The notes: generated from the letters alone by a model not told the origin. A stretch of 64,000 nt of DNA from Dyadobacter diqingensis (GCF_024220585.1 NZ_JAMXKF010000006.1:312249-376248), one strand, 5' to 3'; positions 1 through 10,540 are shown, numbered from the stretch's first letter. Translations and numbers: made by a program.

Positions 1-993
1 ATGAACAGGATTCCAAGTACCTGTGCCCGAAAAAACAGCCGCAATCGTATACCCCGCAGCGTCTTTTGCCGAGAGTTGTTTGGACCATATAACCCGATCT
101 TTTTTGGCTCCGCCCGGCCCTTTACTACCATATTCCGCATATATCACGGTTTTCTCATTTTCAGAATTTCCCCAGTTGTCCCAGGCAACCGGTAAAATAT
201 GGTTTCCCATTTCCGTACGAATAAAAATCGTCCGTGCATTGGGACGCCAAGGGCGACCAAGATAAACTTTCGTGGCTTCCGGCGCCGCGATCAGTTTGCA
301 ATCAAAGAATACGAAGCCATATTTTTGATAACCGGGCGTCGCAGCGGCCGTAATAAAGGAATCTGACAAACTTTTGATCGTACAGGACTGAAAAACAGAA
401 ACGGATTTACCAAAAATAAAATCGGTGGTGCCTTCGATGTAACAGTTTTCATAATACTGTCTGCTACCTTCGGCGGCCGCATATAACGTATCCTGATTGC
501 CGAGTAACCGGCAGTTTTTACAAATAAACCGGTCCGCTTCCACATGCAGGGCAACTGCTTGCCCTACCCTCCCGGCGGTGTTACGGATCGTAAGATTTTC
601 CAGAATAATATCCGGTGCATCCACCAAAACCGTGTAAGAATTGTAGGTGCTGTATTTATCCCGCCCCAGTGCGTCCCTGCCTCCCGGAAATGGTTTCCCA
701 GAAAAATCGTCGCCTGTAATAACCACGCCGTCCTGGCTTTCCCCGATGATATGAATATTAGGTTTATGAGACGGAATGATCAGTTTTTCATTGTAAACCC
801 CGTCTTTTACATGCAAAGTAACCCGCACCTGAGAATGATCCCGGAAGGCATTGACTGCCTCCTGAATCGTTTTGTAATCCCCGCTCCCATCCTGTGCAAC
901 GGTGAAAGACGATGGGTACACAGGAGGTTTCTGAGCCAGCGCAGTAAATGACAGCAGCATCAGGATGATTAGCAAAACTTTGTTTTCTTTCAT
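1..993 (-). CDS. Pectinesterase (CE8-type pectin methylesterase), C-terminus cut by window edge
   Basis: Removes methyl esters from homogalacturonan so that the polygalacturonase can cut it; secreted. The reading frame is open from the ATG at 993 to base 1 (331 codons, no stop), so probably only a few C-terminal residues are missing. Residues 1-20 form a signal peptide ending ALA-Q. The pectinesterase motifs appear in order: GQAVAL (144-149), QDTLY (167-171, catalytic Asp168), DFIFG (191-195, nucleophile Asp191) and LGRPW (245-249, Arg247). It is the last visible gene of the minus-strand pectin operon, 6 bp after the esterase stop. The family call is firm. The exact C-terminus and any further operon genes lie outside the window. 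Confidence 0.93.
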   Translation of the reverse strand, partial: MKENKVLLIILMLLSFTALAQKPPVYPSSFTVAQDGSGDYKTIQEAVNAFRDHSQVRVTLHVKDGVYNEKLIIPSHKPNIHIIGESQDGVVITGDDFSGKPFPGGRDALGRDKYSTYNSYTVLVDAPDIILENLTIRNTAGRVGQAVALHVEADRFICKNCRLLGNQDTLYAAAEGSRQYYENCYIEGTTDFIFGKSVSVFQSCTIKSLSDSFITAAATPGYQKYGFVFFDCKLIAAPEATKVYLGRPWRPNARTIFIRTEMGNHILPVAWDNWGNSENEKTVIYAEYGSKGPGGAKKDRVIWSKQLSAKDAAGYTIAAVFSGTGTWNPVH

Positions 994-999
994 AACAGC

Positions 1000-1977
1000 T
1001 TATTTCTTTGGATAAAAAACCCGATTTAAAAAGTCATCGATATAGTGCAGCGTCGGTTTGAACCAGGGATCGAAAAACATAAAAGTGTGAGGCGCATCCG
1101 AAAAAGTGTGCACTTCCGAATAAATCCCGAATTGGTTCAGCTTACGGATCATGTCGTCGCGCCCGGCGTGCATGCGCGCAACCGAACTATTGATAAAAAG
1201 AATGGGCGGTGTGTTTTTGCCCGCATGATTCAATGCGGCGGCTTCATGCCACCGTTCCGGTTTTTCTGTTTTTGAATACCCAAACCAATAAGTCGCAGCC
1301 GAAATCGAGCGGGAGTCGTCACCTTCACCAGATTCGGGATGAATAAAAGCCAGCGTTCCATCGATATCAATAATGGCCTGCACCCGACTTGAAAATTTTG
1401 GAGTTCTCTCTTCATAAAGTTTGGAATCATTGGTAGTACCAATCAAAGCGGCGAGCTGGCCGCCGGCAGAAAAACCCAAAATTGCAATTTTCGCCGTATC
1501 GATGCCATAAGTTTCCGCATTGGCGCGAAGCCACCGAATGGCCGTTTTCAAATCCAACACGGCCGCCGGATAAAGCGCCTGCGTGGAAAGTCTGTAATCA
1601 GCCGTAGCGGTCACAAATCCCTTTGCAGCCAACTGGCGGGCGAGGGTATTGTTATGTGAGCGATTGCCAGAACGCCATCCTCCGCCGTGCACCATGAGCA
1701 CTGCGGGTAGCTTGGTTTTCGCCTTTTGTGCAGGACTGTAAATGTCAAGATATAAATTCTTTTCACCCGGTTTATCAAATACCACATTCCTTTGCACGGT
1801 CACGTTCTCCGGCATGGTCGAGTCTGCAATCACGATTTCCGGGTGATTTTTTTTCTCATGATGATAAGCGCTACGGAGCGTAAAACTTGTATCGGGTACA
1901 CCCGTTGGCACAATCTGTGCCCAACAACCGGTTACCGTTGTAAGAATCAAAATGGATATCAGCGCTACTTTATTCAT
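1000..1977 (-). CDS. Lipoprotein alpha/beta-hydrolase, probable carbohydrate acetylesterase
   Basis: Predicted to remove ester groups (acetyl is the likely one) from pectic oligosaccharides. Residues 1-18 form a lipoprotein signal with lipobox V-T-G-C18, so it is probably anchored at an outer membrane or in the periplasm. The hormone-sensitive-lipase/BD-FAE type fold shows an oxyanion motif HGGGW (97-101), nucleophile motif GFSAGG (Ser170), a likely acid at Asp274/275 and catalytic His297 in DAPHTF. Its 325 residues are normal for the family. It lies between the GH43 gene (26 bp upstream) and the pectinesterase gene, which supports a role in de-esterifying pectin. Substrate specificity is inferred from this context only. 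Confidence 0.85.
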   Translation of the reverse strand: MNKVALISILILTTVTGCWAQIVPTGVPDTSFTLRSAYHHEKKNHPEIVIADSTMPENVTVQRNVVFDKPGEKNLYLDIYSPAQKAKTKLPAVLMVHGGGWRSGNRSHNNTLARQLAAKGFVTATADYRLSTQALYPAAVLDLKTAIRWLRANAETYGIDTAKIAILGFSAGGQLAALIGTTNDSKLYEERTPKFSSRVQAIIDIDGTLAFIHPESGEGDDSRSISAATYWFGYSKTEKPERWHEAAALNHAGKNTPPILFINSSVARMHAGRDDMIRKLNQFGIYSEVHTFSDAPHTFMFFDPWFKPTLHYIDDFLNRVFYPKK

Positions 1978-2003
1978 GTTTGGTAATGTAAAAAGTAAAA
2001 TAT

Positions 2004-3680
2004 TTATCGGACCGGATCCAGACTGAACCAGTCGAAATCGGCATAACCCGAGTCATTAGTCTGTGAATCCCGCGTACAAAATATACCTATTTTCGCCCCG
2101 ATCCACCGGCCGACTTCTGCATGAAAAACATCTCCGGCGGCCGTATAATCCTTCCCATTCCTGCTGAAACTGAACTGACAAAGACCGCCTTTTCTAACCT
2201 GAACTTTTAAATATACTTCCTCGCCTGACTTAAACCTGCCAAGTACCTTTTCCTTCTCCGGTTTCCCTTCAAAAGCATTCTTACAAACAGCCTGAACAAG
2301 CGCAAGTCCCTCCTTATCACTTTTCAAAAATAACCCGGCATAACTCTGTCCCATGATCACCATCCCGGTTTTCTCATTTTCCAGTTTGGCATTGGGTGTA
2401 AAAACGAGTTTGGTAGTCGCCTCAAATTCTTCCGCTGGAAATTTCTGTAATAAAACATTGGGCGTGCTCCACAAATTTTTAGCTTCTTCTTCCGCTTTGT
2501 AGGAATATAATCTAAGAAAACCCTGCGCGCTTGTGGTAAACCAGGTTCCTTTTGGATTTGCCTGCCACTGCCACTGTTTTCTCAAAGCCAGACTGTTGAA
2601 CGCATCCGATTCCGGCGGGGTTGCCAACGGATATGTTTTACCAACATTGGGTTTCTTATAAGTCAGTACAGGCTCACCTTTGCCATCCCCGTCGGGATCC
2701 AGACCGATTACCGGCCAGTCGTTAACCCATTTCATAGGCTGCAAATGCACAACCCGGCCATATTCGTTTTTGTCCTGAAAATGAATAAACCAGTCTTCCG
2801 ATTTTCCATTCACCGGCTTCGTATCGACCCAGGCGCCCTGGTGCGGCCCGTTAATGACCGATTTCCCCTGATCCATAACCACTCGTCGCTCGTAAGGACC
2901 ATATACATTTTTCGAGCGCAGCACCAATTGCCAGCCCGTAGACACACCTCCGGCGGGTGCAAAAATGTAATAGTAACCATTTCTCTTGTAAAACTTGGGA
3001 CCTTCAACGGTGGCATCACTTAGGTGTCCGTCGTAAACAATCACGCCCTCATCGACCACCTGATCGGCGCTGGCATTCAGTTTTTTTACAGTAATAATGC
3101 TCTTGATTCCGGCACGGCTTCCTGCCCAGCCATGCACCAGATATGCCTTTCCGTCCGCATCCCAAAGCGGGCAGGGATCAATCAACCCTTTGCCGCCTTC
3201 CACCAAAACAGGCTCACTCCATGGGCCCTGCGGATTTTTTGCTTTTATCAGATAAATACCAAAATCCGGATCCGGATAATAGATGTAAAATTCATTTTTG
3301 TAATACCGGATAGCCGGCGCCCACACACCATTTCCATGCTGGTTTTTCTCGAAATGTGCGATCGGAACCTGACGTTTCAGCCCATGACCGATCAACGTCC
3401 AGTTGACCAGATCTTTCGAATGCAAAATGGGCAGACCGGGTACGGCATCAAAACTTGAAGCGGTCATGTAGTAATCTTCACCCACCCGGCATACGTCAGG
3501 ATCTGAATAATCGGCATGCAGCACCGGATTTTTATAAGTACCGTTTCCCAGATCCGACACCCATACCTTTGATACATCCGCCGAATTTCCTTCTGAAACT
3601 TTACCGGATAATGGCATGACCTGCCCATACAGGCAAGGCGTAAAACCCGATAAAAGGGTTATTAAAAAAAAGCGTTTCAT
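2004..3680 (-). CDS. Glycoside hydrolase family 43 with C-terminal beta-sandwich
   Basis: A secreted exo-acting enzyme expected to release arabinose, xylose or galactose from side chains. Signal peptide 1-20. A five-bladed GH43 propeller covers about 50-370, with the expected acidic triad: Asp60 in the SDPD motif (general base), Asp168 in IDPCPLWD and Glu226 in VEGPKFY (acid). Residues 370-558 look like the concanavalin-like accessory domain common in long GH43 enzymes. At 558 residues it has the normal length of the two-domain subgroup. It sits 53 bp after the GH28 gene in the pectin operon. I could not assign the GH43 subfamily, so the sugar released is undecided. Confidence 0.9.
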   Translation of the reverse strand: MKRFFLITLLSGFTPCLYGQVMPLSGKVSEGNSADVSKVWVSDLGNGTYKNPVLHADYSDPDVCRVGEDYYMTASSFDAVPGLPILHSKDLVNWTLIGHGLKRQVPIAHFEKNQHGNGVWAPAIRYYKNEFYIYYPDPDFGIYLIKAKNPQGPWSEPVLVEGGKGLIDPCPLWDADGKAYLVHGWAGSRAGIKSIITVKKLNASADQVVDEGVIVYDGHLSDATVEGPKFYKRNGYYYIFAPAGGVSTGWQLVLRSKNVYGPYERRVVMDQGKSVINGPHQGAWVDTKPVNGKSEDWFIHFQDKNEYGRVVHLQPMKWVNDWPVIGLDPDGDGKGEPVLTYKKPNVGKTYPLATPPESDAFNSLALRKQWQWQANPKGTWFTTSAQGFLRLYSYKAEEEAKNLWSTPNVLLQKFPAEEFEATTKLVFTPNAKLENEKTGMVIMGQSYAGLFLKSDKEGLALVQAVCKNAFEGKPEKEKVLGRFKSGEEVYLKVQVRKGGLCQFSFSRNGKDYTAAGDVFHAEVGRWIGAKIGIFCTRDSQTNDSGYADFDWFSLDPVR

Positions 3681-3733
3681 ATAAACTTAAAAGTAACGTT
3701 GACAGAAAAAATGCTCTAATACTCCCAAGCCTA

Positions 3734-5389
3734 TTATTTCTGACTTGAAATAATTACACTTTTCTCTACCGCCCCACGGCTGAACTCAGATTGTTTTTTT
3801 GCTTTCGACAGATCGGTATGATCCAGTTTTATGGTACCCGTCTGTGCTCCGTTCACCGAAAGTAAAAGGTCGCTATTTTTGTTATAGTCTATGTTGCTGA
3901 ACGTCACTGCGGAACTGTTATCCACCAAAAGGACAGGATTTGTAGAGTCCGTGATCAATTGAACATTTTTCATAACAATACCATCCGCATCAATCAGCTC
4001 CGCTCCTTTTTCCGCTTTAAGTACCATGTTTTCCATGATGATATTTTTCACACGCATTTCAGGAAGACCGCGAACAAAAACACCTTTTTTGGCACCGTTG
4101 CAAACAATATTTTCAAAGTGCATATCGCGGAAAACGGGCGTACCGACGTTCACAACCGGTCTTTCATCACGCTCGCTGTCCGTTGCAAATTTTACGAAAT
4201 AATACATATCAAAGAAAATAGCTTCCTGGGCGATGTCTTTCATGAAAATGTCTTTGGCATAAATGTGCTCCACCACACCACCCCGACCACGTACCGATTT
4301 GAAACGCAGCCCTTTATCCGTCCCGATGAACGTGCAGTTCTGAACAAAAATATTTCGGGCACCACCGCTCATTTCACTGCCGACCACAAAACCACCGTGT
4401 CCGTTGTAGACAATATTATTTCTGATCAGTCCATTTTCTGTGGGTATTCTCCGCTTACGGCCTTCTTCATCTTTACCTGATTTGATACAAATGGCATCAT
4501 CACCAACGTCCAGCACACAGCCTTCAATCAGAAAATTTTTGCAGGATTCAATATCCATCCCGTCGCCGTTATGAGCATATTCCGGGTTTTTCACCCGTAA
4601 ATTCCGAAGTGTCACATCCTGGCACATCAGCGGATGCAGACACCAGGCCGGTGAGTTCTGGAACGTTACTCCTTCCAATAATACCTTTTTGCAGTTCGTC
4701 AGCACAAGCAGATTCGGACGCAGAAAATCCTTCATATCTTCAAAATCCTTTAAAGATTTACCGGCGGTGATCAGCATACTTTTGTTGGTCACGCTGGCAT
4801 TTTTGAACTGCTCGCTCGGATACCAGACTTTCCCGTCGTCTTTCAAAACACCACCACCTTCCACTTTCTCTTTCCATTGGCTTTCGGTAAGCTGGTTTTT
4901 GTTCACCGCCCGCCATACATCACCGTTTCCATCCAGAATCCCCTTGCCCGTAATGGCAATATTTTCCAGGTTTGTTCCGGAAACGGGTGACTGGTTACGG
5001 GCTGCGCTTTTGCCTTCGTAAACACCTTTGGTGAGCGGATACTGCGATTTATCTGCTGTAAAAAGTAAGGTCGCCGATTCTTTAAGATGCAGGTTAACAT
5101 TGCTTTTCATCTCAACGGGTCCGGTCAGCCAAAGGCCCGCGGGCACCAGAACAACCCCTCCGCCTTTCTTGTTGACTTTCAAAATGGCTTCGTTTATGGC
5201 TTTAGTATTTAAGGTAACGCCATCCGGTTTTGCTCCCAGACTTTGAATGTTGAGCGTATCCTTAGGAAAAACCGGCTCCTGTGTCCTGGGCAGGTTCGTC
5301 CAGCTGTACTTTGTTTGATCCTGTGCATCAGCCGAAAAAACGACAGAACTCAAAACGATAATCTTTAAAAAATGTTTGTAATTGACCAT
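3734..5389 (-). CDS. Glycoside hydrolase family 28 polygalacturonase
   Basis: Hydrolyses alpha-1,4-galacturonosyl bonds of de-esterified pectin. Signal peptide 1-22 ends ADA-Q. The right-handed beta-helix shows the GH28 signature: NGD (274-276), GDDAI (296-300, catalytic Asp297/Asp298), GHG (330-332) and RFK (362-364, substrate-binding Arg/Lys). A pectate-lyase-3-like N-terminal strand (about 47-90) is usual for bacterial GH28. Its length of 551 residues fits bacterial polygalacturonases with a large inserted loop (about 160-230). It lies 84 bp downstream of susD and is the main depolymerase of this locus. Exo or endo action cannot be told from the sequence alone. Confidence 0.93.
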   Translation of the reverse strand: MVNYKHFLKIIVLSSVVFSADAQDQTKYSWTNLPRTQEPVFPKDTLNIQSLGAKPDGVTLNTKAINEAILKVNKKGGGVVLVPAGLWLTGPVEMKSNVNLHLKESATLLFTADKSQYPLTKGVYEGKSAARNQSPVSGTNLENIAITGKGILDGNGDVWRAVNKNQLTESQWKEKVEGGGVLKDDGKVWYPSEQFKNASVTNKSMLITAGKSLKDFEDMKDFLRPNLLVLTNCKKVLLEGVTFQNSPAWCLHPLMCQDVTLRNLRVKNPEYAHNGDGMDIESCKNFLIEGCVLDVGDDAICIKSGKDEEGRKRRIPTENGLIRNNIVYNGHGGFVVGSEMSGGARNIFVQNCTFIGTDKGLRFKSVRGRGGVVEHIYAKDIFMKDIAQEAIFFDMYYFVKFATDSERDERPVVNVGTPVFRDMHFENIVCNGAKKGVFVRGLPEMRVKNIIMENMVLKAEKGAELIDADGIVMKNVQLITDSTNPVLLVDNSSAVTFSNIDYNKNSDLLLSVNGAQTGTIKLDHTDLSKAKKQSEFSRGAVEKSVIISSQK

Positions 5390-5473
5390 ATTCCTACCTT
5401 CACCAGTTTTGATAATTCATTAAGCGTTGAAAAACGGAACCGGTTTTGCCCGCCGGTTCCGTCTGATTATTCT

Positions 5474-7120
5474 TTATTGATATCCATCATTTTGTTTAAA
5501 CTCGGCTTTGTTCACCACCGCATCCAGCTGCGTCTGCGGAATAGGTCTCAGCACATGATAAGCCTGGATATTAACCGCATTATCAGGATTGTACGCTTTG
5601 ATACGTTCCACCAGTTTCCCGGTACGTTTCAGATCAAACCAGCGAAGCTGCTCGCCGGCCAGTTCCCGTGCACGCTCGTCGAGTATAAAATCAAGAGTAA
5701 CCTGCGCAGGCTTGATCTGCATAGCCGCCGCCTTGCCCGGTTTGGCCGCACGGGTTCTCAACACATTGATATAATCAGCAGCCTGCTGCGTATTTCCCAA
5801 TTGCATCTGCGCTTCTGCCGCGATGAGATATACCTCAGCAAGCCGGATCACAAAAACATCACGGGCACTTTGCGCTTCGTTTAAACTTGCGCGGGTCGGA
5901 TCCATGAATTTCGACAGCGTTGGATAACGGAGGTTATCCTTTACCGTTCCATCCGTCAGATAAATTTTACTGCGGTCATAAGTCTGGTATTTTTTTGTCG
6001 TTTCCACAGCATCCGGAATTTCCTTTCTGCTACAATAAACGGCCGTGTCGCCCAGATTTACTCCCGCCGGTCTGGACGTAGCGTTTGCATACCAGGATTC
6101 CATAAAAGTGCCCTCATAACGCGCATCGTCTTCCGAATAAAGATCAAGCAAAAATCTTGTAGGCATATAACGGTTAAACGGACGACCGTTGACAATATCC
6201 CGCGTCATCCCCGGACGGTCATCATATTTCATCAAAAACAACAGATGCGCATTATTGCTCCCCCGACCGTGACCGTACGGATTAAAAGTCGAGTTAGCAA
6301 GGTCATTAAGCGCAAGATTTGCTGAGTAATCCACGGCATAAATCGCTTCCTTCGTTTTCAGGTTTCCCATTTTCCAAAGGTTTGCATAATTGTCTTCCAG
6401 CTTGTAGCCGTAATTCCCCTTCAAAACAGCCTCAGCCATTTCAGAAGCTTCCTTGTTCATTCCGCGGGTCAGGTACATTCTGGCTAAAAATGCCTGGGCT
6501 GCACCTTTGGTTACGCGGCCATATTGCGGCTGCGTGGCCGGTAAATTTGCAACGGCAATTTTGAGATCCTCAAAAATCAGGTTGTAAAATGTCTCAACCG
6601 GAGTTTTGTTGGCCGTGGCTATGATCCCGTTGGTTTCCTCTGTGGTAAAATGAACACCACCCCAGGTTTCCACAATATGCCAGTAATAAAAAGCCCGCAG
6701 AAAACGCAGCTCTCCCTCCCTGACCGGTCTCAAAGCGGCCGATAACCCGGCCTGATCGATTCTTGCAATGCCACCGTTGCACAAATTAACGGCAGCATAA
6801 AACTCGCGCCACTCACTGGCCAGGGCTCCGTTACTGCCCTGAAGATTCAGGTATTGGGTAAGGTCACGGTAGACTTCACCGGCACCGCTCGTCCAGATAT
6901 CCGTTCCGGTTTCTGCGATGTTATACCCCTCCTCTTTTCCATACCACCAGCGCTGATAAGTGTAAGCGGCATTTACGAGGGTTTCAAATCCTTCGGGTGT
7001 TGTATAAACAGTCTCTGAGGTGAGACCGCTCGGGTTGTATTCATCGAGTACGTCATTACAGCCAAGCTGGCAAAGCATACCAAATGCCAATAACCCCGCT
7101 TTTACAAAAGATGATTTCAT
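5474..7120 (-). CDS. SusD/RagB-family glycan-binding outer-membrane lipoprotein
   Basis: Surface lid protein that captures oligosaccharides for the SusC channel next to it. A lipoprotein signal ends at Cys21 (Q-L-G-C). The mature protein has the TPR-rich SusD fold, with the conserved C-terminal block (RLAEVYLIAAEAQMQLG, then the LDERARELAGEQLRWFDLKRTG region) that marks the family. At 548 residues it has the normal length. It starts 19 bp after the susC stop, the standard susC-susD order. The enzyme genes behind it make pectic oligogalacturonides the likely ligand; that is inferred from context. Confidence 0.94.
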   Translation of the reverse strand: MKSSFVKAGLLAFGMLCQLGCNDVLDEYNPSGLTSETVYTTPEGFETLVNAAYTYQRWWYGKEEGYNIAETGTDIWTSGAGEVYRDLTQYLNLQGSNGALASEWREFYAAVNLCNGGIARIDQAGLSAALRPVREGELRFLRAFYYWHIVETWGGVHFTTEETNGIIATANKTPVETFYNLIFEDLKIAVANLPATQPQYGRVTKGAAQAFLARMYLTRGMNKEASEMAEAVLKGNYGYKLEDNYANLWKMGNLKTKEAIYAVDYSANLALNDLANSTFNPYGHGRGSNNAHLLFLMKYDDRPGMTRDIVNGRPFNRYMPTRFLLDLYSEDDARYEGTFMESWYANATSRPAGVNLGDTAVYCSRKEIPDAVETTKKYQTYDRSKIYLTDGTVKDNLRYPTLSKFMDPTRASLNEAQSARDVFVIRLAEVYLIAAEAQMQLGNTQQAADYINVLRTRAAKPGKAAAMQIKPAQVTLDFILDERARELAGEQLRWFDLKRTGKLVERIKAYNPDNAVNIQAYHVLRPIPQTQLDAVVNKAEFKQNDGYQ

Positions 7121-7139
7121 AATGATTAATAATTTGGGG

Positions 7140-10100
7140 TTACAGATTAAGATTGATACCGAAAACGTAAAGTTTTGTCATAGGAAAATTTTCAGAACCT
7201 CCCCGTTCAGGATCGTAGTTTAACTTGGTAAATGTCACAAGATTTTTACCCGTCACATACACTCTCACGCCACGGATAACCTTCCATTTCAACATTTTAG
7301 ACGGAAAATTGTAAGCAAGCGAAATGTTTCTGATCCGCGCATAAGATCCGCTCTGATAGCCCAAAGTCGACAGATATTTTAACCCTGCATTTTTATTCGG
7401 GCGTGGATAGGCATTCGTCGGGTTTTCCGGTGTCCAGTAATCCAGCCCGGCTGTACTGTTTCCGACACCCTGCTGATCAAAACGGGCATAACGGTCAGAA
7501 TTGATCATTTGGCCGACGCGTGCATACAGCAGCACGTTCAGATCAAATCCTTTGAATTTCACTGTATTATCAAAACCGCCGCTCCATTTCGGACGAGGGG
7601 ATCCCAGGATAACCCGGTCATTTACCGCATCAATTTTACCGTCGCCATTCTGATCTTTGACTTTGATCTCGCCCGGAAGCTGCGTTGGAGATAGCTTTGA
7701 CGCTGCATCCGCCTCGGAAGTCTGCCAGATGCCTAATTTTTCATAGTCATAAAACACGCTGATCGGGTGCCCAACGAACCATCCGTTCCCAATATCGTTT
7801 CCGTCCGTCACCAGTTCTGATATCTGTTCCTTGTTTCTGGTAAAAGTCAGGTTGCTAGTCCAGGTAAGGTTATTGGTTCTGACGTTGGTGCTTGTAAGGG
7901 TAATTTCAACCCCGCGGTTACGCGTCTTGCCAATGTTTTGTTTAACGGTTGTAACACCGGTCGTTGGCGGTAATCCGCGGTCCAGCAGCAAATCGCTGGT
8001 ATGTGTATCATAATAATCGACCGACCCGTTGATTTTTCCGTCAAACAAACCAAAATCGACACCCAGGTTTTTTGTATTGGAAAGCTCCCAGCCTAGCAGT
8101 GCATTTCCTACGTTACGTGAAAATGTATAAGCCGGATAAGCCACTTCGTCGAAACCGAAAGCCAGACGTGTCAGGGTTGTCTGTGTCGCATAAGGCCCGG
8201 AAGGATCATTTCCTGCCACACCATAACTGACACGTAGTTTAAGGTCACTCAGACTTTTCGCGTTTTTCATAAAATCCTCTTCGATGATACGCCATGCAAA
8301 AGCCGCCGACGGGAAAAATGTCCATTTATTCCCCGGTGCAAGCTTGGAAGAACCATCCTTTCTGGCGGTTAAAGTCAACAGATAACGATCGCGAAAACCG
8401 TAGTTCAACCGTCCCGCGAAAGAAACAAGCGTATTTTTGGAATAAGCCGAGTTAATTTTAATTTCCTCTGTTGCACTTCCCAGCGAGTAAAACAACTGTG
8501 AGGGCAAAAGCTGGTTCACGCCCGAGGCCGAAGCATTCTGAGACACGTTCCCCAGATAACTTCCGATCCCGGTAAAGGTGAAGTTATGCTGTGCGATGCT
8601 TTTCTGATAGGTAATGACATTTTCCCAGTTCAGTGTCCGGCCGCTGTTGGTATTGTAGGTAGCCAGCGATTTTCCGGTCAGCGATCTGTCGATGGATTTT
8701 GGTGAAGAATAAGCTCCGTTATTAGACGATGACAAATTCACACCCAGCGTACTTCTCACCGTAAACCCTTTGAACGGAGCCAGTTCCAGATACCCGTTGG
8801 TCAGGATTTTGGTCGTCAAAACGGTATTGTTAAATACATTTGGCTGCTCGTCCGACAAAGGATTGGCGGTTTGCCCATCCAGCATGATAAAATTAAAATT
8901 CCCCTTTTCGTCATACAACGATCCCAGCGGACTGATTTTATTGGCCTGGTTCAGCGGATCGCGGCGCACACTTTGATTATAATAGGTAAGCTGACTTTGC
9001 AAGCCCACTTTCATCCAGTCGTTCAGAGTGTAGTCCACGTTCAGGCGGGCAGTGTAACGTTTCAGTTCATCCAGTTTCAGAATTCCTTTTTCATTATAGT
9101 AGTCCACCGATACGTACGATTTCAGCTTATCGGTACCGGCCCGGAAACCGATCTGATAATCCTGCTGCAAACCTCTGTGAATAAGCGCATCCTGGTAGTC
9201 GGTCCAGATACCTTTTTGCAAAGCATCATATTCCGCAACATTTGTAAAGATCGAAGGATCGTCGGCGGGCGTTTTCCACACACCGGCTGCGCGCCAGGCT
9301 TCACGTTTAAAATCCCTGAACTCATTAATATCCATTGCTTTGGGATACATCGACACCTGCGATATCCCCGAATAAGCATTAAATGATATATCCGGACTTC
9401 CCGATTTCCCTTTTTTAGTTGTGATAAGAATAACCCCGTTGGCTCCGCGTGACCCGTAAATGGCAATCGAAGAAGCATCTTTCAAAACCTCCATCGATTC
9501 AATATCATTCGAGTTGATATCCCCCAGGTCTCCGTACTGCACCCCATCCACGATGATCAGCGGCGAGTTATTTCCACCGATCGAACGGTTACCGCGAATG
9601 GTAATATTCACTCCTGCGCCCGCCTGACCACTGCTACGGGTAATGTCCGCGCCGGCAATTTTTCCCTGAACCGCTTCCAGAACGTTTGCCGTTGGCACTT
9701 CCTTCAACTGTTCTCCTTTGAGCTGCACCACCGAACCGGTCAGGTCTTTTTTCCGTACCGCGCCATAACCGATCACAATCACCTCGTCCAGCGCACTGAC
9801 GTCCGGTTTAAGAGAAATATTGAAACTGGTTTGTGCACCGGCAACCACGTCCAGACTTTGATAACCTACAAAGGAAAAGGTTAAAACCGTTGTGTTTTCA
9901 TCCGGAATAAGCAGACTGAACTTACCGTTGGCATCCGTTCCTGTGCCTTTATTCGTTCCCTTCACAACCACACTCACGCCGGGTAAAACAGCGTTTTTCT
10001 CATCGGTCACCGTTCCACTGACCGTACGCTCTGCAACCAGTTTTGACCCGGTCGTGATCACCGACTCTTCTTCGGATAAATTATCCAGTATGATTTGTCC

Positions 10101-10448
10101 GCCAATGATGCGGTAGGTCAGTTTTAAAGGCGTCAGCAAATCACTCAGCACCTGATCCAGCCGCTTTTTTGTAACAGAAACCGTTACATTCTGATTGATA
10201 TTGATCCTTTTGGAACTGTACACGATTCGCGCGCCAGTCTGTTTTTCGATGCTGTTTAAAACCTGCTCGAAGCGTTGCCGCTGTGCTTTCACGGTTACCA
10301 GCCGGCTCATGATATCCTGATCGGTCGTTTTTTCCGCGAAAACAGACCCGGCGCAGCCAATGAAAATCAAAAGGCCGATGAACTTCCGGCAGACCTTCCG
10401 CAGTGCCCGTGCGTGCTCGTTAATAAGTAAAGGTTCTGTTTTTTTCAT
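7140..10448 (-). CDS. SusC-type TonB-dependent oligosaccharide transporter with STN signalling domain
   Basis: Outer-membrane importer for pectic oligosaccharides. Order of parts: signal sequence (about 1-38), secretin/TonB N-terminal (STN) domain (about 50-120), carboxypeptidase-like regulatory domain (about 143-225, with VLPGVSVVVKGT), TonB plug starting near VIVIGYGAVRKKDLTG, and a 22-strand barrel to residue 1102. The STN domain is the part that talks to a FecR-type anti-sigma factor; a FecR and ECF sigma gene lie directly upstream, so substrate binding should switch on the operon. Family and topology are clear. Regulation through the STN domain is known for such receptors and inferred here. 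Confidence 0.95.
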   Translation of the reverse strand: MKKTEPLLINEHARALRKVCRKFIGLLIFIGCAGSVFAEKTTDQDIMSRLVTVKAQRQRFEQVLNSIEKQTGARIVYSSKRININQNVTVSVTKKRLDQVLSDLLTPLKLTYRIIGGQIILDNLSEEESVITTGSKLVAERTVSGTVTDEKNAVLPGVSVVVKGTNKGTGTDANGKFSLLIPDENTTVLTFSFVGYQSLDVVAGAQTSFNISLKPDVSALDEVIVIGYGAVRKKDLTGSVVQLKGEQLKEVPTANVLEAVQGKIAGADITRSSGQAGAGVNITIRGNRSIGGNNSPLIIVDGVQYGDLGDINSNDIESMEVLKDASSIAIYGSRGANGVILITTKKGKSGSPDISFNAYSGISQVSMYPKAMDINEFRDFKREAWRAAGVWKTPADDPSIFTNVAEYDALQKGIWTDYQDALIHRGLQQDYQIGFRAGTDKLKSYVSVDYYNEKGILKLDELKRYTARLNVDYTLNDWMKVGLQSQLTYYNQSVRRDPLNQANKISPLGSLYDEKGNFNFIMLDGQTANPLSDEQPNVFNNTVLTTKILTNGYLELAPFKGFTVRSTLGVNLSSSNNGAYSSPKSIDRSLTGKSLATYNTNSGRTLNWENVITYQKSIAQHNFTFTGIGSYLGNVSQNASASGVNQLLPSQLFYSLGSATEEIKINSAYSKNTLVSFAGRLNYGFRDRYLLTLTARKDGSSKLAPGNKWTFFPSAAFAWRIIEEDFMKNAKSLSDLKLRVSYGVAGNDPSGPYATQTTLTRLAFGFDEVAYPAYTFSRNVGNALLGWELSNTKNLGVDFGLFDGKINGSVDYYDTHTSDLLLDRGLPPTTGVTTVKQNIGKTRNRGVEITLTSTNVRTNNLTWTSNLTFTRNKEQISELVTDGNDIGNGWFVGHPISVFYDYEKLGIWQTSEADAASKLSPTQLPGEIKVKDQNGDGKIDAVNDRVILGSPRPKWSGGFDNTVKFKGFDLNVLLYARVGQMINSDRYARFDQQGVGNSTAGLDYWTPENPTNAYPRPNKNAGLKYLSTLGYQSGSYARIRNISLAYNFPSKMLKWKVIRGVRVYVTGKNLVTFTKLNYDPERGGSENFPMTKLYVFGINLNL

Positions 10449-10540
10449 ACCTTTAAAAGTTTTATTAAATGGATGTTTGATAAAATAACAATCCCCTGAC
10501 CGGGCGGATTCGCTGTCTGCCAGCGGGGAAACTTTTGTTG

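Noticed and set aside
3024..4480. Long plus-strand open frames opposite the GH43 and GH28 genes
   Set aside because: They lie fully within strong minus-strand genes, have no family motifs, and show compositions expected from antisense reading of such genes.
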